From: Aneurinibacillus soli
GTDB taxonomy: Bacteria; Bacillota; Bacilli; Aneurinibacillales; Aneurinibacillaceae
Length of the DNA: 64,000 nucleotides
Reading direction: 5' to 3'
NCBI RefSeq assembly: GCF_002355375.1
Contig: NZ_AP017312.1
Location: forward strand, 3,596,501-3,660,500
Under the pieces are notes generated by a model. That model searched no databases, was not told the DNA's origin, and worked only from the letters and a program-made list of their open reading frames with translations. This document shows positions 55,455 through 64,000 of the stretch, in pieces. The stretch's first letter is position 1. The number at the start of each line of letters is the position of its first letter. The translations under genes and the position numbers were made by a program.

Positions 55455-58400
55455 CTACCTGGTTTTGACGACTACTAGGCCTTCTCCTGCAATTTTCTCA
55501 ATATTTCTAATTATTTCGCTTGTCACGGACGTTTTATAGTCATCAGAAAGGCGAACCGTACGTTTGGAAGCAGCATAATACAGCAGCACTTCCGCATTGC
55601 CTGGATGCTCGTGGAGCTGATCACGCAGTTCGATCATACGGGACGGTTCAGCTTCCATTTCCGGGGTAATTTTGATAAATATCGTTTGTTTTTCTGTGCC
55701 ATGTGAAGGCATTTGCATTACGACATCTACCAGTTTCGAGATGCGATCCGCAATACATTTTGTTTCATTGCCCTGGTGCTCTACTTTTCCTTCAACAAGC
55801 AGAATCTCTCCTCGCCCCAGCACAGATACAGCATGGTGATACACACCAGGAAATACAACTACCTCCACACGAGAATGCCAATCTTCCATCTGAACAAACG
55901 CCATTGGTTTTCCTTTTTTGGTTGTGATGTGCCGAGTGGAGACCACAATCCCCGCAAGCCGGACTGGCTTCTTACTCGGTATGTCTACGAGTTGATGCAG
56001 CGGGGTAATGCTCGGATGCAAGCATAATTCCCGATATTCATCAAGCGGGTGTCCGGACAGATGAAGGCCAAGCAACTCTTTTTCCTGCTCAAGCATCTCC
56101 TGACGTGTCCATGGCGGAACATCTGGCAGCTCAGAAGGCAGATCGGAAGTCTGTTCGTCTCCCGTGCCAAGAAGGTTCATCTGCTCGCCTGCTTCTACAA
56201 GTCTCCGTCTGCGTGCACTCCATTCAAGTGCCGCATCCAATCCTTCTACTAAGGCCGCACGGTGATGACCCGAAAGACTGTCCAGTGCCCCAGAACGGAT
56301 AAGTGCTTCAAGAACGCGGCGGTTGCACACACGAACATCGAGCCTGCTGCATACATCCACCAGACTAATAAATTGTCCATTCTCACGCTCCGCTAAAATA
56401 TGCCGAATCGCTTGTACGCCCACATTTTTAATTGCGGTTAGTCCGAAACGAATTCCCCCGTTCTCTACCCGAAAGCCGCTTCCGCTTCGATTCACATCCG
56501 GGGGCAGTACAGGAATCGACCGACGCTTGCACTCCTCGATGTATTCAGCCACTTTGTCGGTGTTTCCTTGCGCCATCGTTAGCAGGGCTGCCAGAAACGC
56601 AACCGGGTAATTTACCTTCACATACGCCATCCGGTAGGAAATAAGTGCATACGCTGCGCTATGACTCCGGTTAAAACCATAATCCGCGAACCGGACGATC
56701 AAATCATACAGTTCATGTGCCAGCTCTTCCTCATAGCCGTTCGTGACAGCACCTGCTACGAATGCCGTACGCTGTTCAGCCAGCAACTCTCGCTTCTTCT
56801 TGCTCACCGCCCGACGCAGAAGATCCGCTTCGCCCAGCGTAAATCCGGCGACCGCCGATGCGATCTGCATAATTTGTTCCTGATACAAAATATAGCCGTA
56901 CGTATGCTGCAAGATCGGTTCAAGCACCGGATGCAAATACACAACTGCCCGCTCCCCATGCTTCGTTGCTGCGAAATCAGGAATAAACTCCATCGGCCCC
57001 GGACGGAACAGCGCCAGAACGGCGACAACATCTTCAAATTCAGACGGTTTCACTATACGCAGCGCATGGCGCATGCCAGATGACTCAAGCTGAAAGACAC
57101 CCGCTGTATCTGCCGCAGCCAACATCTCGTATGTACGCGCATCATCAAGCGGAATAGAGGTAAGATCCAGAACGATCCCTTCTTGTTCTTCGATCATCTG
57201 AACCGCCTGTTCAAGGAGCGTTAGATTGCGCAATCCAAGAAAATCCATTTTAAGAAGACCAATGTCTTCAAGCGACTCCATCGCATACTGTGTCAGGGCG
57301 GTTCCGCCATTCCCTTCCTGCAGCGGCACATACCGCGTCAGCGGTTCGCGTGAAATGACAACACCTGCTGCATGCGTAGAGGCGTGACGTGGCAACCCCT
57401 CCAGCGCTTGCGCCCAGGCAAGCAGTTTCTCTACTTGCGAATGCTCATCCATCATGCTGCGAAGTGCTTTTGTTTTTGTAATGGCGGCATCGAGTGTAAT
57501 CCCCGGTTCATTTGGGATCAATTTGGCTACTTTATCTACCGTTGCATTCGGAAGCCCGAGCGCTCGTCCGACATCACGCACTGCTGCCCGTGCCGCCAGC
57601 GTGCCGAATGTGACAATCTGGGCGACCCGATCCGCTCCGTATTTCTCCACAACGTACGCAATCACTTCATCACGCCGATCATAACTAAAATCAACATCAA
57701 TATCCGGCATGCTAATGCGTTCTGGGTTCAGAAATCGCTCAAATAACAACTGGTAGTGCACCGGATCAATGTCTGTAATGCGCAGCACATAGGCAACAAG
57801 ACTCCCCGCTGCTGATCCACGGCCTGGCCCAACGGCAATCCCCTGCTCCCTAGCAAATCTGATAAAATCCCAGACAATCAGGAAGTAGTCTGCAAATCCC
57901 ATGCGATTGATCACACCAAGCTCATACGCAAGCCGCTCCTGCACATGTGCATCAGGTTGTATGCCGTACCGTTCCCGCAACCCTTCCTCACACCGCTCTC
58001 GCAAATAATCGACTGCCTCTACTTCTTTCGGCAATGGAAACTTCGGAAGCACCGTCTCGCCGAGCGGAATCTCCACCTGGCAACGTTCTGCAATGCGTAC
58101 GGTATTCTCAAGCGCCTCGGTTAGAAACACAAACATCTCACTCATTTCCGCTGCGCTTTTCAAATAATACTCCCGTGTCAGATAACGTTCCCGACTATCA
58201 TCTGTCACCGTCTTGCCCTGTCCAATGCACAGCAGTACATCGAATGCCGCTGCATCTTCCGCAGCCACATACCGCACATCATTCGTTGCCACAAGCGGAA
58301 TCCCGGTCATACGACTCAGTTCCGTTAAGCGATAGTTCACGATCTTCTGCTCTTCCAAAAGATGATCTTGAATCTCCAAATAGAAGTTCTCCGGTCCAAA

Positions 58401-58883
58401 CCAATCTTTGTAACGCTGTGCCACTGCAGCCGCTCCCGATGTATCACCTGCTGAGAGCAGCTTGCTAATCAGCCCCCTGCTGCCGCCACTCAGCACAATG
58501 ATCCCCCCTGCGAATTCCACAAGCCGCGACTCTTGAATAGCTGGACTGCGATAGCCGGATAGATGAGCGACTGACAGCAGGCGCATGATAGAACGGTAAC
58601 CTTCCAGCGTTTCAGCCAAAAGTATTAGCTCATGCCCATCTACAGGCTTCATTTCTGCCCCTGGCAGCACCGTAATCTGTACCCCGATAATCGGCTGAAT
58701 GCCCGCTTTACGGCACGCTTTATAAAATGGAATCCCCCCGTACATGACAGATGTGTCCGTGATCGCGAGCGCCGACATCCCTAATTCCTGCGCCCGGCTC
58801 ACAAGACTTTCCACACGGGCCGTACTTTCAAGCAGGCTGTACTCACTATGTACATGCAAGTGGACAAATGTTCCGGTCTGCAT
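55455..58883 (-). CDS. dnaE: DNA polymerase III alpha subunit DnaE
   Basis: 1142 residues, the DnaE (not PolC) type. PHP domain 1-200 (HLHVHSEYSLLES), catalytic core 280-830 with metal-binding Asp residues in PDIDVDFSYDRRDEVI, GRGSAAGSLVAYVL, thumb and beta-clamp regions, helix-hairpin-helix, and OB domain near 990-1070 (LAGIVVSTRHITTKKGK). In Bacillota DnaE extends primers for PolC on the lagging strand. GGAGGAG precedes ATG 58883. Upstream divergent ytrH-ytrI as in Bacillus. Confidence 0.97.
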   Translation of the reverse strand: MQTGTFVHLHVHSEYSLLESTARVESLVSRAQELGMSALAITDTSVMYGGIPFYKACRKAGIQPIIGVQITVLPGAEMKPVDGHELILLAETLEGYRSIMRLLSVAHLSGYRSPAIQESRLVEFAGGIIVLSGGSRGLISKLLSAGDTSGAAAVAQRYKDWFGPENFYLEIQDHLLEEQKIVNYRLTELSRMTGIPLVATNDVRYVAAEDAAAFDVLLCIGQGKTVTDDSRERYLTREYYLKSAAEMSEMFVFLTEALENTVRIAERCQVEIPLGETVLPKFPLPKEVEAVDYLRERCEEGLRERYGIQPDAHVQERLAYELGVINRMGFADYFLIVWDFIRFAREQGIAVGPGRGSAAGSLVAYVLRITDIDPVHYQLLFERFLNPERISMPDIDVDFSYDRRDEVIAYVVEKYGADRVAQIVTFGTLAARAAVRDVGRALGLPNATVDKVAKLIPNEPGITLDAAITKTKALRSMMDEHSQVEKLLAWAQALEGLPRHASTHAAGVVISREPLTRYVPLQEGNGGTALTQYAMESLEDIGLLKMDFLGLRNLTLLEQAVQMIEEQEGIVLDLTSIPLDDARTYEMLAAADTAGVFQLESSGMRHALRIVKPSEFEDVVAVLALFRPGPMEFIPDFAATKHGERAVVYLHPVLEPILQHTYGYILYQEQIMQIASAVAGFTLGEADLLRRAVSKKKRELLAEQRTAFVAGAVTNGYEEELAHELYDLIVRFADYGFNRSHSAAYALISYRMAYVKVNYPVAFLAALLTMAQGNTDKVAEYIEECKRRSIPVLPPDVNRSGSGFRVENGGIRFGLTAIKNVGVQAIRHILAERENGQFISLVDVCSRLDVRVCNRRVLEALIRSGALDSLSGHHRAALVEGLDAALEWSARRRRLVEAGEQMNLLGTGDEQTSDLPSELPDVPPWTRQEMLEQEKELLGLHLSGHPLDEYRELCLHPSITPLHQLVDIPSKKPVRLAGIVVSTRHITTKKGKPMAFVQMEDWHSRVEVVVFPGVYHHAVSVLGRGEILLVEGKVEHQGNETKCIADRISKLVDVVMQMPSHGTEKQTIFIKITPEMEAEPSRMIELRDQLHEHPGNAEVLLYYAASKRTVRLSDDYKTSVTSEIIRNIEKIAGEGLVVVKTR

Positions 58884-59001
58884 CGTATCTCCTCCCTGGC
58901 CTATTATTCTGCTTTCTATTATACGCTACACGAAGCATAGAGACAGGCACTCATATTTGTCCTACCCTTCCCATACATATAACAAAAGAGGAGGGGGACG
59001 G

Positions 59002-59346
59002 ATGAATCAAGAGATGATTGCCAGGCTGATCTCCGGTATGGTCATGCATTTTTTTGTGGCATATGGCATTGTACTCGGCGGATCACTCATGGCCGGGATG
59101 GCAGCGGTGCTCACCAGACAGCCACCATTTCAGGAGATTGCCGACTATGCACTCAAGCTCAAGATCTGGGGACTTGTCGGAGCGCTTGGCGGCACATTCG
59201 ATTCGTTCTTGCAGATTGAAAAAGTGTTTGCTGCCGGAAGTATGTCACCTGTTATTCGGCAAATTATTTTTATTCTGAGCGCATTTATGGGAGCAGACAC
59301 ATGCACCCGTATGGTTCGGTGGCTTGTGCATGGCGATGCGTTGTGA
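59002..59346 (+). CDS. ytrH: Sporulation membrane protein YtrH
   Basis: 114 residues with three membrane segments (MVMHFFVAYGIVLGGSLMAGM, LKIWGLVGALGGTF, IIFILSAFMGADTC). In Bacillus YtrH and YtrI are made in the mother cell late in sporulation and needed for resistant spores. GAGGAGGGGG lies 5 bases before ATG 59002. The gene overlaps ytrI by 4 bases (GTGA). Confidence 0.93.
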   Translation: MNQEMIARLISGMVMHFFVAYGIVLGGSLMAGMAAVLTRQPPFQEIADYALKLKIWGLVGALGGTFDSFLQIEKVFAAGSMSPVIRQIIFILSAFMGADTCTRMVRWLVHGDAL

Positions 59347-59828
59347 GAGTTCCATCAGCCCGTTTGTTTAGCCGTTATATCCAGTTTATTATTTTGTTCC
59401 TATTTGGCGTTCTCGCTGGTATGAGCGCATTTCTCCTATTGCTTGGGAATGAACTAGATACACTGCATCTCAAAACACGTAAGCTAGAAAATCAAAATGT
59501 ATTGTACGCAGAACGGATTACTGAATTAGAAGAAGCCGAACGAAATATGATTCAAAAACAAAAAAATGTCGTAAAAGATATTGTCGTTCATCTATCCGCT
59601 CCCAATGAATTCGTCAAAGCAGATCTTGATAAACGGCTTATGGCTGATTTATTTTTTCTGAAAGGGAAACCATTAGACTATGTTGCCGGTTTTCATGAAG
59701 GCATCATTCGTATGATTACAGAGCGGACATACGCCATCGAAGCGAAAGGATATAAAATCCAGGTAACGACACTTGTTGTCACTCCTACTGTTCACATCTA
59801 CCTAACAGCTCATGAAGAAAAAGGATAG
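59343..59828 (+). CDS. ytrI: Sporulation membrane protein YtrI
   Basis: 161 residues. One membrane segment (about 11-33, QFIILFLFGVLAGMSAFLLLL), then a coiled coil (LDTLHLKTRKLENQNVLYAERI) and a C-terminal domain. GTG 59343 gives the family's start VRVPSARLFSRY (compare MRIPP in Bacillus) and overlaps the ytrH stop. Partner of YtrH. Confidence 0.9.
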   Translation: MRVPSARLFSRYIQFIILFLFGVLAGMSAFLLLLGNELDTLHLKTRKLENQNVLYAERITELEEAERNMIQKQKNVVKDIVVHLSAPNEFVKADLDKRLMADLFFLKGKPLDYVAGFHEGIIRMITERTYAIEAKGYKIQVTTLVVTPTVHIYLTAHEEKG

Positions 59829-59909
59829 TACTCGCAAATGAACAAAATTTTTTGTAAAATAATAAACATCGGGTGCTATACGATCTAAAAATGTGAAGGA
59901 GGAGTTCAT

Positions 59910-60113
59910 ATGATTATCAGCGGTAGAGAAGTGGCTCGCGCTAAAGTCGAAAAATTAAAAAATGGTTTTTCCGCGTTCTCTGAAACACAGGAAGTAACCG
60001 AACTGATAGAACGATACATCAAACAGGAAAATCTTAATGTTCACATAGACAAAACCACACTCGGCTGCTGGTTTATTCCGGCAGACAAAACAAATGAGCA
60101 TACCTCACAGTAA
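59910..60113 (+). CDS. Small hypothetical protein, 67 residues
   Basis: Not recognised with certainty. MIISGREVARAKVEKLKNG.. is helical and charged, with no membrane segment. AAGGAGGAG precedes the ATG and a terminator follows the stop, so it is probably real. Position after ytrI suggests a sporulation-time gene, which is inference. Confidence 0.65.
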   Translation: MIISGREVARAKVEKLKNGFSAFSETQEVTELIERYIKQENLNVHIDKTTLGCWFIPADKTNEHTSQ

Positions 60114-60125
60114 CATATATCCTAT

Positions 60126-60157
60126 GCGCCGCATCTAACCGGATGCGGCGTTTCTTT
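60126..60157 (+). terminator. Terminator of the 59910 gene
   Basis: CGCCGCATC/GATGCGGCG with a 6-base loop followed by TTTCTTT; it overlaps the stop of the convergent epimerase gene. Confidence 0.85.
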
Positions 60158-61259
60158 ACGCATCCGTTATCTCCTCCTCTCCGCTTTGTACAGCCTGAAT
60201 GCCCAGCCCCGGCACGTCTGGCAGTGTCATCATACTTCCTGCATATTCCACTCCGCCCACAATACAGTCATGGCACAGCATAAGGGGAGCGTCAAAATCA
60301 AAACGGGTGACGTTTCGTTTCGCCCCCGCGAAATGCGCCGCTGCGGTCACAGCCAGGCGCGATTCAATCATGCCGCCCATCATGCATTCCATACCGCTTT
60401 CTTCCGCCATCGCATTAATGATCTGTGCCTTATAGATGCCACCTGTTTTCATTAGCTTCAGGTTCAGCATATCTGCCGCACGCATCTGAATAATTTCAAA
60501 TGCTTGCTGTGGTGTAAAAATACTCTCATCCGCCATCACTGGTGTATCAACGGCATCCGTGACTACCTTCATTCCCACAAGATCATACGCCTTTACTGGC
60601 TGCTCCACAATCTCGATATCAAGCCCCATATCTTCCATTTTGCGAATCGAACGGATCGCTTTTTTCACTTCCCAGCCTTGATTAGCATCCAAACGGATTT
60701 TGATGTCCTTCCCGATCCGGCGGCGAACCTCCTTGATCCGCTTCACATCACGCTCAATATCATCCTTGCCGACTTTAATTTTTAATGTCGTAAATCCCTG
60801 GCGCACATACTCTTCTGCATCATCGCCCATTTCGTTTGGCTCATTTACACTTACTGTATAATCTGTATCGATCTGTTTTTTGTGACCACCAAGGAACTGA
60901 TATAGCGGGAGATTGCACCGCTGGGCGATCAAATCGTATAGCGCCATATCCACTGCCGCTTTCGCACTGCTATTGCCCACCATTGTCTGATTCAGTAAAT
61001 GAAATACCCGCTCATACGCAAGCAAACTTTGCCCAATCAGCTGGGGGCGAATGGTATGCATAATGGCAGATTCAATGCTTGCGAGACTATCACCCGTAAT
61101 GACAACAGTCGCCGGTGCTTCGCCAAAGCCTGTGCGTCCACAGTCTGTCTTCACTTGCACAATGATGGATTCTGCGTGAGTGGCTGTACGAAGTGCTGTT
61201 TTGAAAGGTTTTTTCAATGGAACTGACTGACGCCGCATCTGAATATCTGTAAGTATCAT
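60156..61259 (-). CDS. L-Ala-D/L-Glu dipeptide epimerase
   Basis: 367 residues of the enolase superfamily, muconate-lactonising subgroup. Capping domain 1-125 (VPLKKPFKTALRTATHAES), barrel with the KxK pair (TTLKIKVGK), metal ligands Asp (IRLDANQGW), Glu (IEIVEQPV), Asp (PVMADES) and the second general base in LNLKLMKTGG. The MGGMIESRLA and FDFDAPL segments are typical of dipeptide epimerases acting on murein peptides (YkfB-like). No ykf operon partners in the window. AAGGGGGAA precedes ATG 61259. Confidence 0.9.
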   Translation of the reverse strand: MILTDIQMRRQSVPLKKPFKTALRTATHAESIIVQVKTDCGRTGFGEAPATVVITGDSLASIESAIMHTIRPQLIGQSLLAYERVFHLLNQTMVGNSSAKAAVDMALYDLIAQRCNLPLYQFLGGHKKQIDTDYTVSVNEPNEMGDDAEEYVRQGFTTLKIKVGKDDIERDVKRIKEVRRRIGKDIKIRLDANQGWEVKKAIRSIRKMEDMGLDIEIVEQPVKAYDLVGMKVVTDAVDTPVMADESIFTPQQAFEIIQMRAADMLNLKLMKTGGIYKAQIINAMAEESGMECMMGGMIESRLAVTAAAHFAGAKRNVTRFDFDAPLMLCHDCIVGGVEYAGSMMTLPDVPGLGIQAVQSGEEEITDA

Positions 61260-61405
61260 GGCTTATTCCCCCTTACTGCAGAATGTATATGCCTTGTTGT
61301 TGGAAGATACATCTCATCTCTCGATAATCGCCAGCTGAACTCTGGGGGCTTTTATGATAAAATACTTTTCTTGGGAAATAAAACAATCAGAGGAGATTCC
61401 CTATT

Positions 61406-62629
61406 ATGGAAGCAACTGCAACTTCAAAAAACGAACGCCTATTTTCTCTTGATAGTATCCGTGGATTCGCTCTGCTCGGAATTTTTCTTGTGAACATGCC
61501 CGCTTTTCATTCACCTGATTTTATTCGACAACTATATACACTGCCCGAGCACCTTTCCCCACTTGACCAGGAAATTCGGTTATTCTTTGACCTTTTTATT
61601 CAAACAAAATTTTATACGATCTTCTCATTTTTATTCGGCCTTGGTTTCTATATTTTCATGAATCGTGCCGAACAGCGCGGCAACAACATGTACAAGCTGT
61701 TTTCCCGCCGTCTGTGTATTCTGCTTGTTTTCGGCCTGGCTCATCTTATTTTTCTCTGGTTCGGGGATATTCTTCATCTGTATGCGCTGGTTGGATTTTT
61801 ACTGATATTGTTTTACAAGCGAAGTAATGCAACCATTCTTGGCTGGGCATTCGGTCTATTGATTTTGTATTATGGACTATTCTCACTTCAACTACTTATT
61901 GATCCAGCTTCCCTTCTCGCATCGCAGAAAGCAGGCGCCAAGAAGCTGGTGGAAGCCGTACGGATGTATCAGGATGCCTCCTATACGGAGTGGTTAGCTT
62001 ATCGGATAAACACAGAAGTTCTCTATATTCTGGATGGCGTTCTACTACAGATTCCAGCCATTCTTCCGCTGTTTTTATTTGGCTTGTATGCCGGACGGCG
62101 CAGAATTTTTCAGGAACCGGCCCGCAATCAAACATTTGTGAAACGGGTCTGGGCAGTAAGCTTTCTGCTCAGCGTACCTTTTACGATCTGGGCTGCACTT
62201 GTTCATACGGGTTTCTTCGGTGGCACAACACAGCCGTTCCTACAAGATTTAACCATTAGCCTGAACGGGTTACCCCTTTGCTTCTTTTACATGTCATCAC
62301 TTGTTCTACTGCTGGATAAACAGCGCTGGCAGAAGTGGCTTCGTCCGCTTGGATTCACCGGACAGATGGCACTAACCAACTATTTGATGCAAACCGTTCT
62401 GTCTTTAGCTATCATATTCGGGTTCGGGCTGTTTAACCGCATGAGTCTGACAGCAGGTCTTCTGCTCTGTCTTGTTTTGTATGCTGGAGAAGTCTGGTTC
62501 AGTTCGTTCTGGCTCAGACGTTTTTATTTCGGTCCGGCCGAATGGCTCTGGCGTACGCTGACATACGGGCAGATACAGCCATTCAGGCGTCCGCATGTAA
62601 TAGGGGAAGAAAAAGCGGAGAGGACGTAG
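61406..62629 (+). CDS. DUF418-family membrane protein
   Basis: 407 residues, about ten membrane segments. N-terminal SLDSIRGFALLGIFLVNMPAF and the C-terminal DUF418 region (GFTGQMALTNYLMQTVLSLAII, PFRRP) identify the family; it is related to acyltransferase-3-like membrane proteins such as YeiB/YxaH. Function unknown. GAGGAGA precedes the ATG. The stop overlaps the left part of a terminator-like sequence, and repeat locus C begins 40 bases later. Confidence 0.9.
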   Translation: MEATATSKNERLFSLDSIRGFALLGIFLVNMPAFHSPDFIRQLYTLPEHLSPLDQEIRLFFDLFIQTKFYTIFSFLFGLGFYIFMNRAEQRGNNMYKLFSRRLCILLVFGLAHLIFLWFGDILHLYALVGFLLILFYKRSNATILGWAFGLLILYYGLFSLQLLIDPASLLASQKAGAKKLVEAVRMYQDASYTEWLAYRINTEVLYILDGVLLQIPAILPLFLFGLYAGRRRIFQEPARNQTFVKRVWAVSFLLSVPFTIWAALVHTGFFGGTTQPFLQDLTISLNGLPLCFFYMSSLVLLLDKQRWQKWLRPLGFTGQMALTNYLMQTVLSLAIIFGFGLFNRMSLTAGLLLCLVLYAGEVWFSSFWLRRFYFGPAEWLWRTLTYGQIQPFRRPHVIGEEKAERT

Positions 62630-62655
62630 CGACTGAGACAGCCTCTGCTTTCTTG
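62619..62655 (+). terminator. Degenerate terminator, GGCTGTCTC family
   Basis: Only the right half, GCGACTGAGACAGCCTCTGCTTTC, matches the family; the left half is replaced by the end of the DUF418 frame. The surviving stem is AGAGG/CCTCT, so termination is doubtful. Confidence 0.4.
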
Positions 62656-62668
62656 GTGGAAGATTTAT

Positions 62669-63258
62669 CCAAAGTGTGGTGGAGGAGTAGGATCGGGCGG
62701 GACCTCGTCACTTCGGTACGCTCGCTAAGGGGTGAGACTGTCCGCTCCAGGTGCCAGACGAACTTGCCCACAAAAGGTGCCCGCGATGTATTTGCAGCGA
62801 AGTATTGTGGGCAAAAGCCCGTTCGCCTGGCGCCTTCCTCTGGGGAGTCACGTACAGGCGTTCCGTTGCCCCGCCCGATCCCACTCCTGACACCGTTTGG
62901 ATGAAAAGCCTCAAGCATAATCAAGAGGCTGAGCTTTGCTATGCAGGAATAAAGGAAGCCGTCTTTCAAAAAAAAGTCAGTTGCGACCCGAGCAAATCCG
63001 TTCTGGCGGTGAGTGGCGAAACGTTGTGCGGGGAGCGGGAGAAGGAAGGAGTAAGAGAGCGCCTGTACGCGCTTACTCAGCGGAGGGAGAACGGCGAATG
63101 AGCCTTTGCCCGCAATCCTTCGGTGAATCAACATCGTAGGCTTTTCTTAGCGGGCACGTTCGCCGGGCTCCCGGAGCGGACAGCCATCGCTTCCCTGCAA
63201 GCGTACCGAAGCGAACAGCTCCTTCCTTCTCACGCTCCCTCACCACTACACGTTGTCG
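62669..63258. repeat. Composite palindromic repeat, locus C (uninterrupted)
   Basis: Unit 1 is 62669-62900 (232 bp), spacer 116 bases, unit 2 is 63017-63258 (242 bp). Unit 2 is the same element as unit 1 turned round: its complement shares the CTTCGGTACGCTT..CAG..GAAGC and CTGTCCGCTC segments with the left arm of unit 1. This copy has no insertion: CATCGTAGGCTTTTCTTA runs directly into GCGGGCACGTTCGCC at 63148-63149, the point where copies A and B hold IS110. It lies between convergent DUF418 (+) and pirin (-) genes. Confidence 0.87.
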
Positions 63259-63263
63259 ATACC

Positions 63264-63312
63264 ACGAAAAGTCTGTCCTGTTCGCCATGTTCTGACTTGT
63301 GGGACAGCCTTT
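63264..63312 (-). terminator. Terminator hairpin after the pirin gene
   Basis: GTCTGTCC..TTCGCCATGTTCTGACTT..GGGACAGCC nested stem; same family as 17521 and 23206. Confidence 0.6.
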
Positions 63313-63340
63313 GTACATAGACTAAAGCGAACCCGTATTC

Positions 63341-64000
63341 TTACGGCAAATCAATCAGCATGAAGTGCGCGTCTGCATTCGCCTCGATTTTCAAGTCTGA
63401 TACCTCGGTAATTCTAGCTGAATCCCGTTTGTTCATTCTAGTTTGCCCATTCAACGTCAATGCCCCTTCTATCACAAACAAAAAGATCCGGCGGTTTGCT
63501 TCTTGTTGAAAGGATACTGTTTGATTGGCTTCTACTTCAGAAAGGTAAAGCGTTAGGTCCTGATGAATAAAAGCGATATTGTCTGACTTGATACGATTCG
63601 AAACAACAGGCAGCAATTTATTTTTCATCGCCGCCTGATCGTACGCCTTTTGCTCATACGAAGGCGTAAGCCCTCTTGCTTCTGGCATAAACCAAAGCTG
63701 CAGGAAATTCACTTCCTCTGTATCAGACGGATTAAATTCAGAGTGAACCACTCCGGTTCCCGCTGTCATCCGTTGAATTTCACCTGGACGAAGCACTTCC
63801 GAACCACCCGTACTATCCTGGTGCTTCAGCTGGCCTTTTAGAACAATGCTTACAATCTCCATGTCACGATGTGGATGGGCTCCGAATCCATTGTCCGGTG
63901 CAACAAAATCATCGTTTAATACCCGAAGTGGCCCGAATTGCAAATTGTTCGGATCATAGTAATCAGCAAATGAAAAACTGTGGGATGTTTGTAACCACCC
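63341..64000 (-). CDS. Pirin-family protein (start beyond window)
   Basis: 219 residues in the window; the frame is open to base 64000, starting TSHSFSFADYYDP, so a few N-terminal residues are missing. The pirin N-terminal cupin has the metal ligands GFGAHPHRDMEIVSIVL (H-x-H) and GEIQRMTAGTGVVHSEFNP (H..E). The C-terminal cupin is shorter. Some pirins are quercetin dioxygenases or regulators; the substrate here is unknown. Convergent with DUF418 across repeat locus C. Confidence 0.92.
   Translation of the reverse strand, partial: GWLQTSHSFSFADYYDPNNLQFGPLRVLNDDFVAPDNGFGAHPHRDMEIVSIVLKGQLKHQDSTGGSEVLRPGEIQRMTAGTGVVHSEFNPSDTEEVNFLQLWFMPEARGLTPSYEQKAYDQAAMKNKLLPVVSNRIKSDNIAFIHQDLTLYLSEVEANQTVSFQQEANRRIFLFVIEGALTLNGQTRMNKRDSARITEVSDLKIEANADAHFMLIDLP

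Noticed and set aside
62542-63139. Several open frames of 60-180 codons on both strands in the composite repeats (also at 13051-13808 and 20815-21429)
   Set aside because: They overlap each other on opposite strands, follow the GC-rich palindromes, lack ribosome binding sites, and the same sequence opens different frames in each copy. They are a by-product of the repeat.
1-64000. CRISPR arrays, tRNA and rRNA genes
   Set aside because: No regularly spaced repeats, no cloverleaf sequences and no rRNA segments were noticed on either strand; a tRNA scan would be needed to be certain.

Overview
The window looks like a chromosomal segment of a Gram-positive, endospore-forming member of the Bacillales, most likely of the Paenibacillaceae/Aneurinibacillus-Brevibacillus type (my inference, no database search). 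Evidence: the gene order around thrS, dnaB-dnaI, polA-mutM, phoP-phoR, citZ-icd-mdh, accA-accD and dnaE follows the Bacillus core order. Sporulation genes (Spo0E-like, ytxC, ytaF, ytvI, ytrH, ytrI) are present. Control uses T-box, S-box and L20-type leaders, CcpA-type operators and strong AGGAGG ribosome binding sites. Menaquinone appears to be made by the futalosine route (mqnC). No tRNA, rRNA or CRISPR array was seen.

Layout. 1-1.6 kb: 5' part of a ribose operon (rbsR-rbsK) with a clear promoter and two RbsR-type operators. 1.6-7.3 kb: small and lineage-specific genes (Spo0E-like phosphatase, secreted protein with a calcium-loop motif, psd, CoA-binding protein, methyltransferase). 7.3-8.7 kb: infC-rpmI-rplT with ATT start and attenuated leader. 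8.7-13.2 kb: a four-part GGDEF/EAL/CBS/GGDEF regulator and a chemoreceptor. 13.3-28.8 kb: a disturbed region holding two identical IS110-family elements, three mobile or broken sulfate-transport remnants, a TnpB element, an S-box-controlled gene, and thrS with its T-box. 28.9-59.8 kb: a long, mostly minus-strand housekeeping block: replication (dnaI, dnaB, polA, dnaE, mutM), dNTP control (nrdR), gluconeogenesis (gapB, malic enzyme, pyk), TCA cycle (citZ, icd, mdh), PhoPR, fatty-acid synthesis (accA, accD) and sporulation membrane proteins. 60.1-64 kb: dipeptide epimerase, a DUF418 membrane protein and a pirin.

Most notable structures. (1) A ~590-bp composite repeat, built of two ~235-bp imperfect palindromes in opposite orientation, occurs three times, always between the terminators of convergent transcripts. 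Two copies carry an identical 1,644-bp IS110-family element at exactly the same point and the third is an empty site. (2) A strong plus-strand promoter with a CcpA (cre) site drives a ~92-nt terminator-ended RNA with anti-Shine-Dalgarno motifs and no ORF: a candidate catabolite-controlled small RNA. (3) A sulfate ABC operon has collapsed: a deletion at a shared Gly-Leu-Glu-Ala coding sequence fused the binding-protein gene to cysA, and a TnpB element sits in the remainder with its guide position matching the interrupted gene.

How it works together: the sulfur locus is still headed by an intact SAM riboswitch but only its first small gene survives. The central carbon genes at 33-55 kb combine gluconeogenic GAPDH, malic enzyme, pyruvate kinase, TCA enzymes and acetyl-CoA carboxylase, with a GntR regulator beside them.
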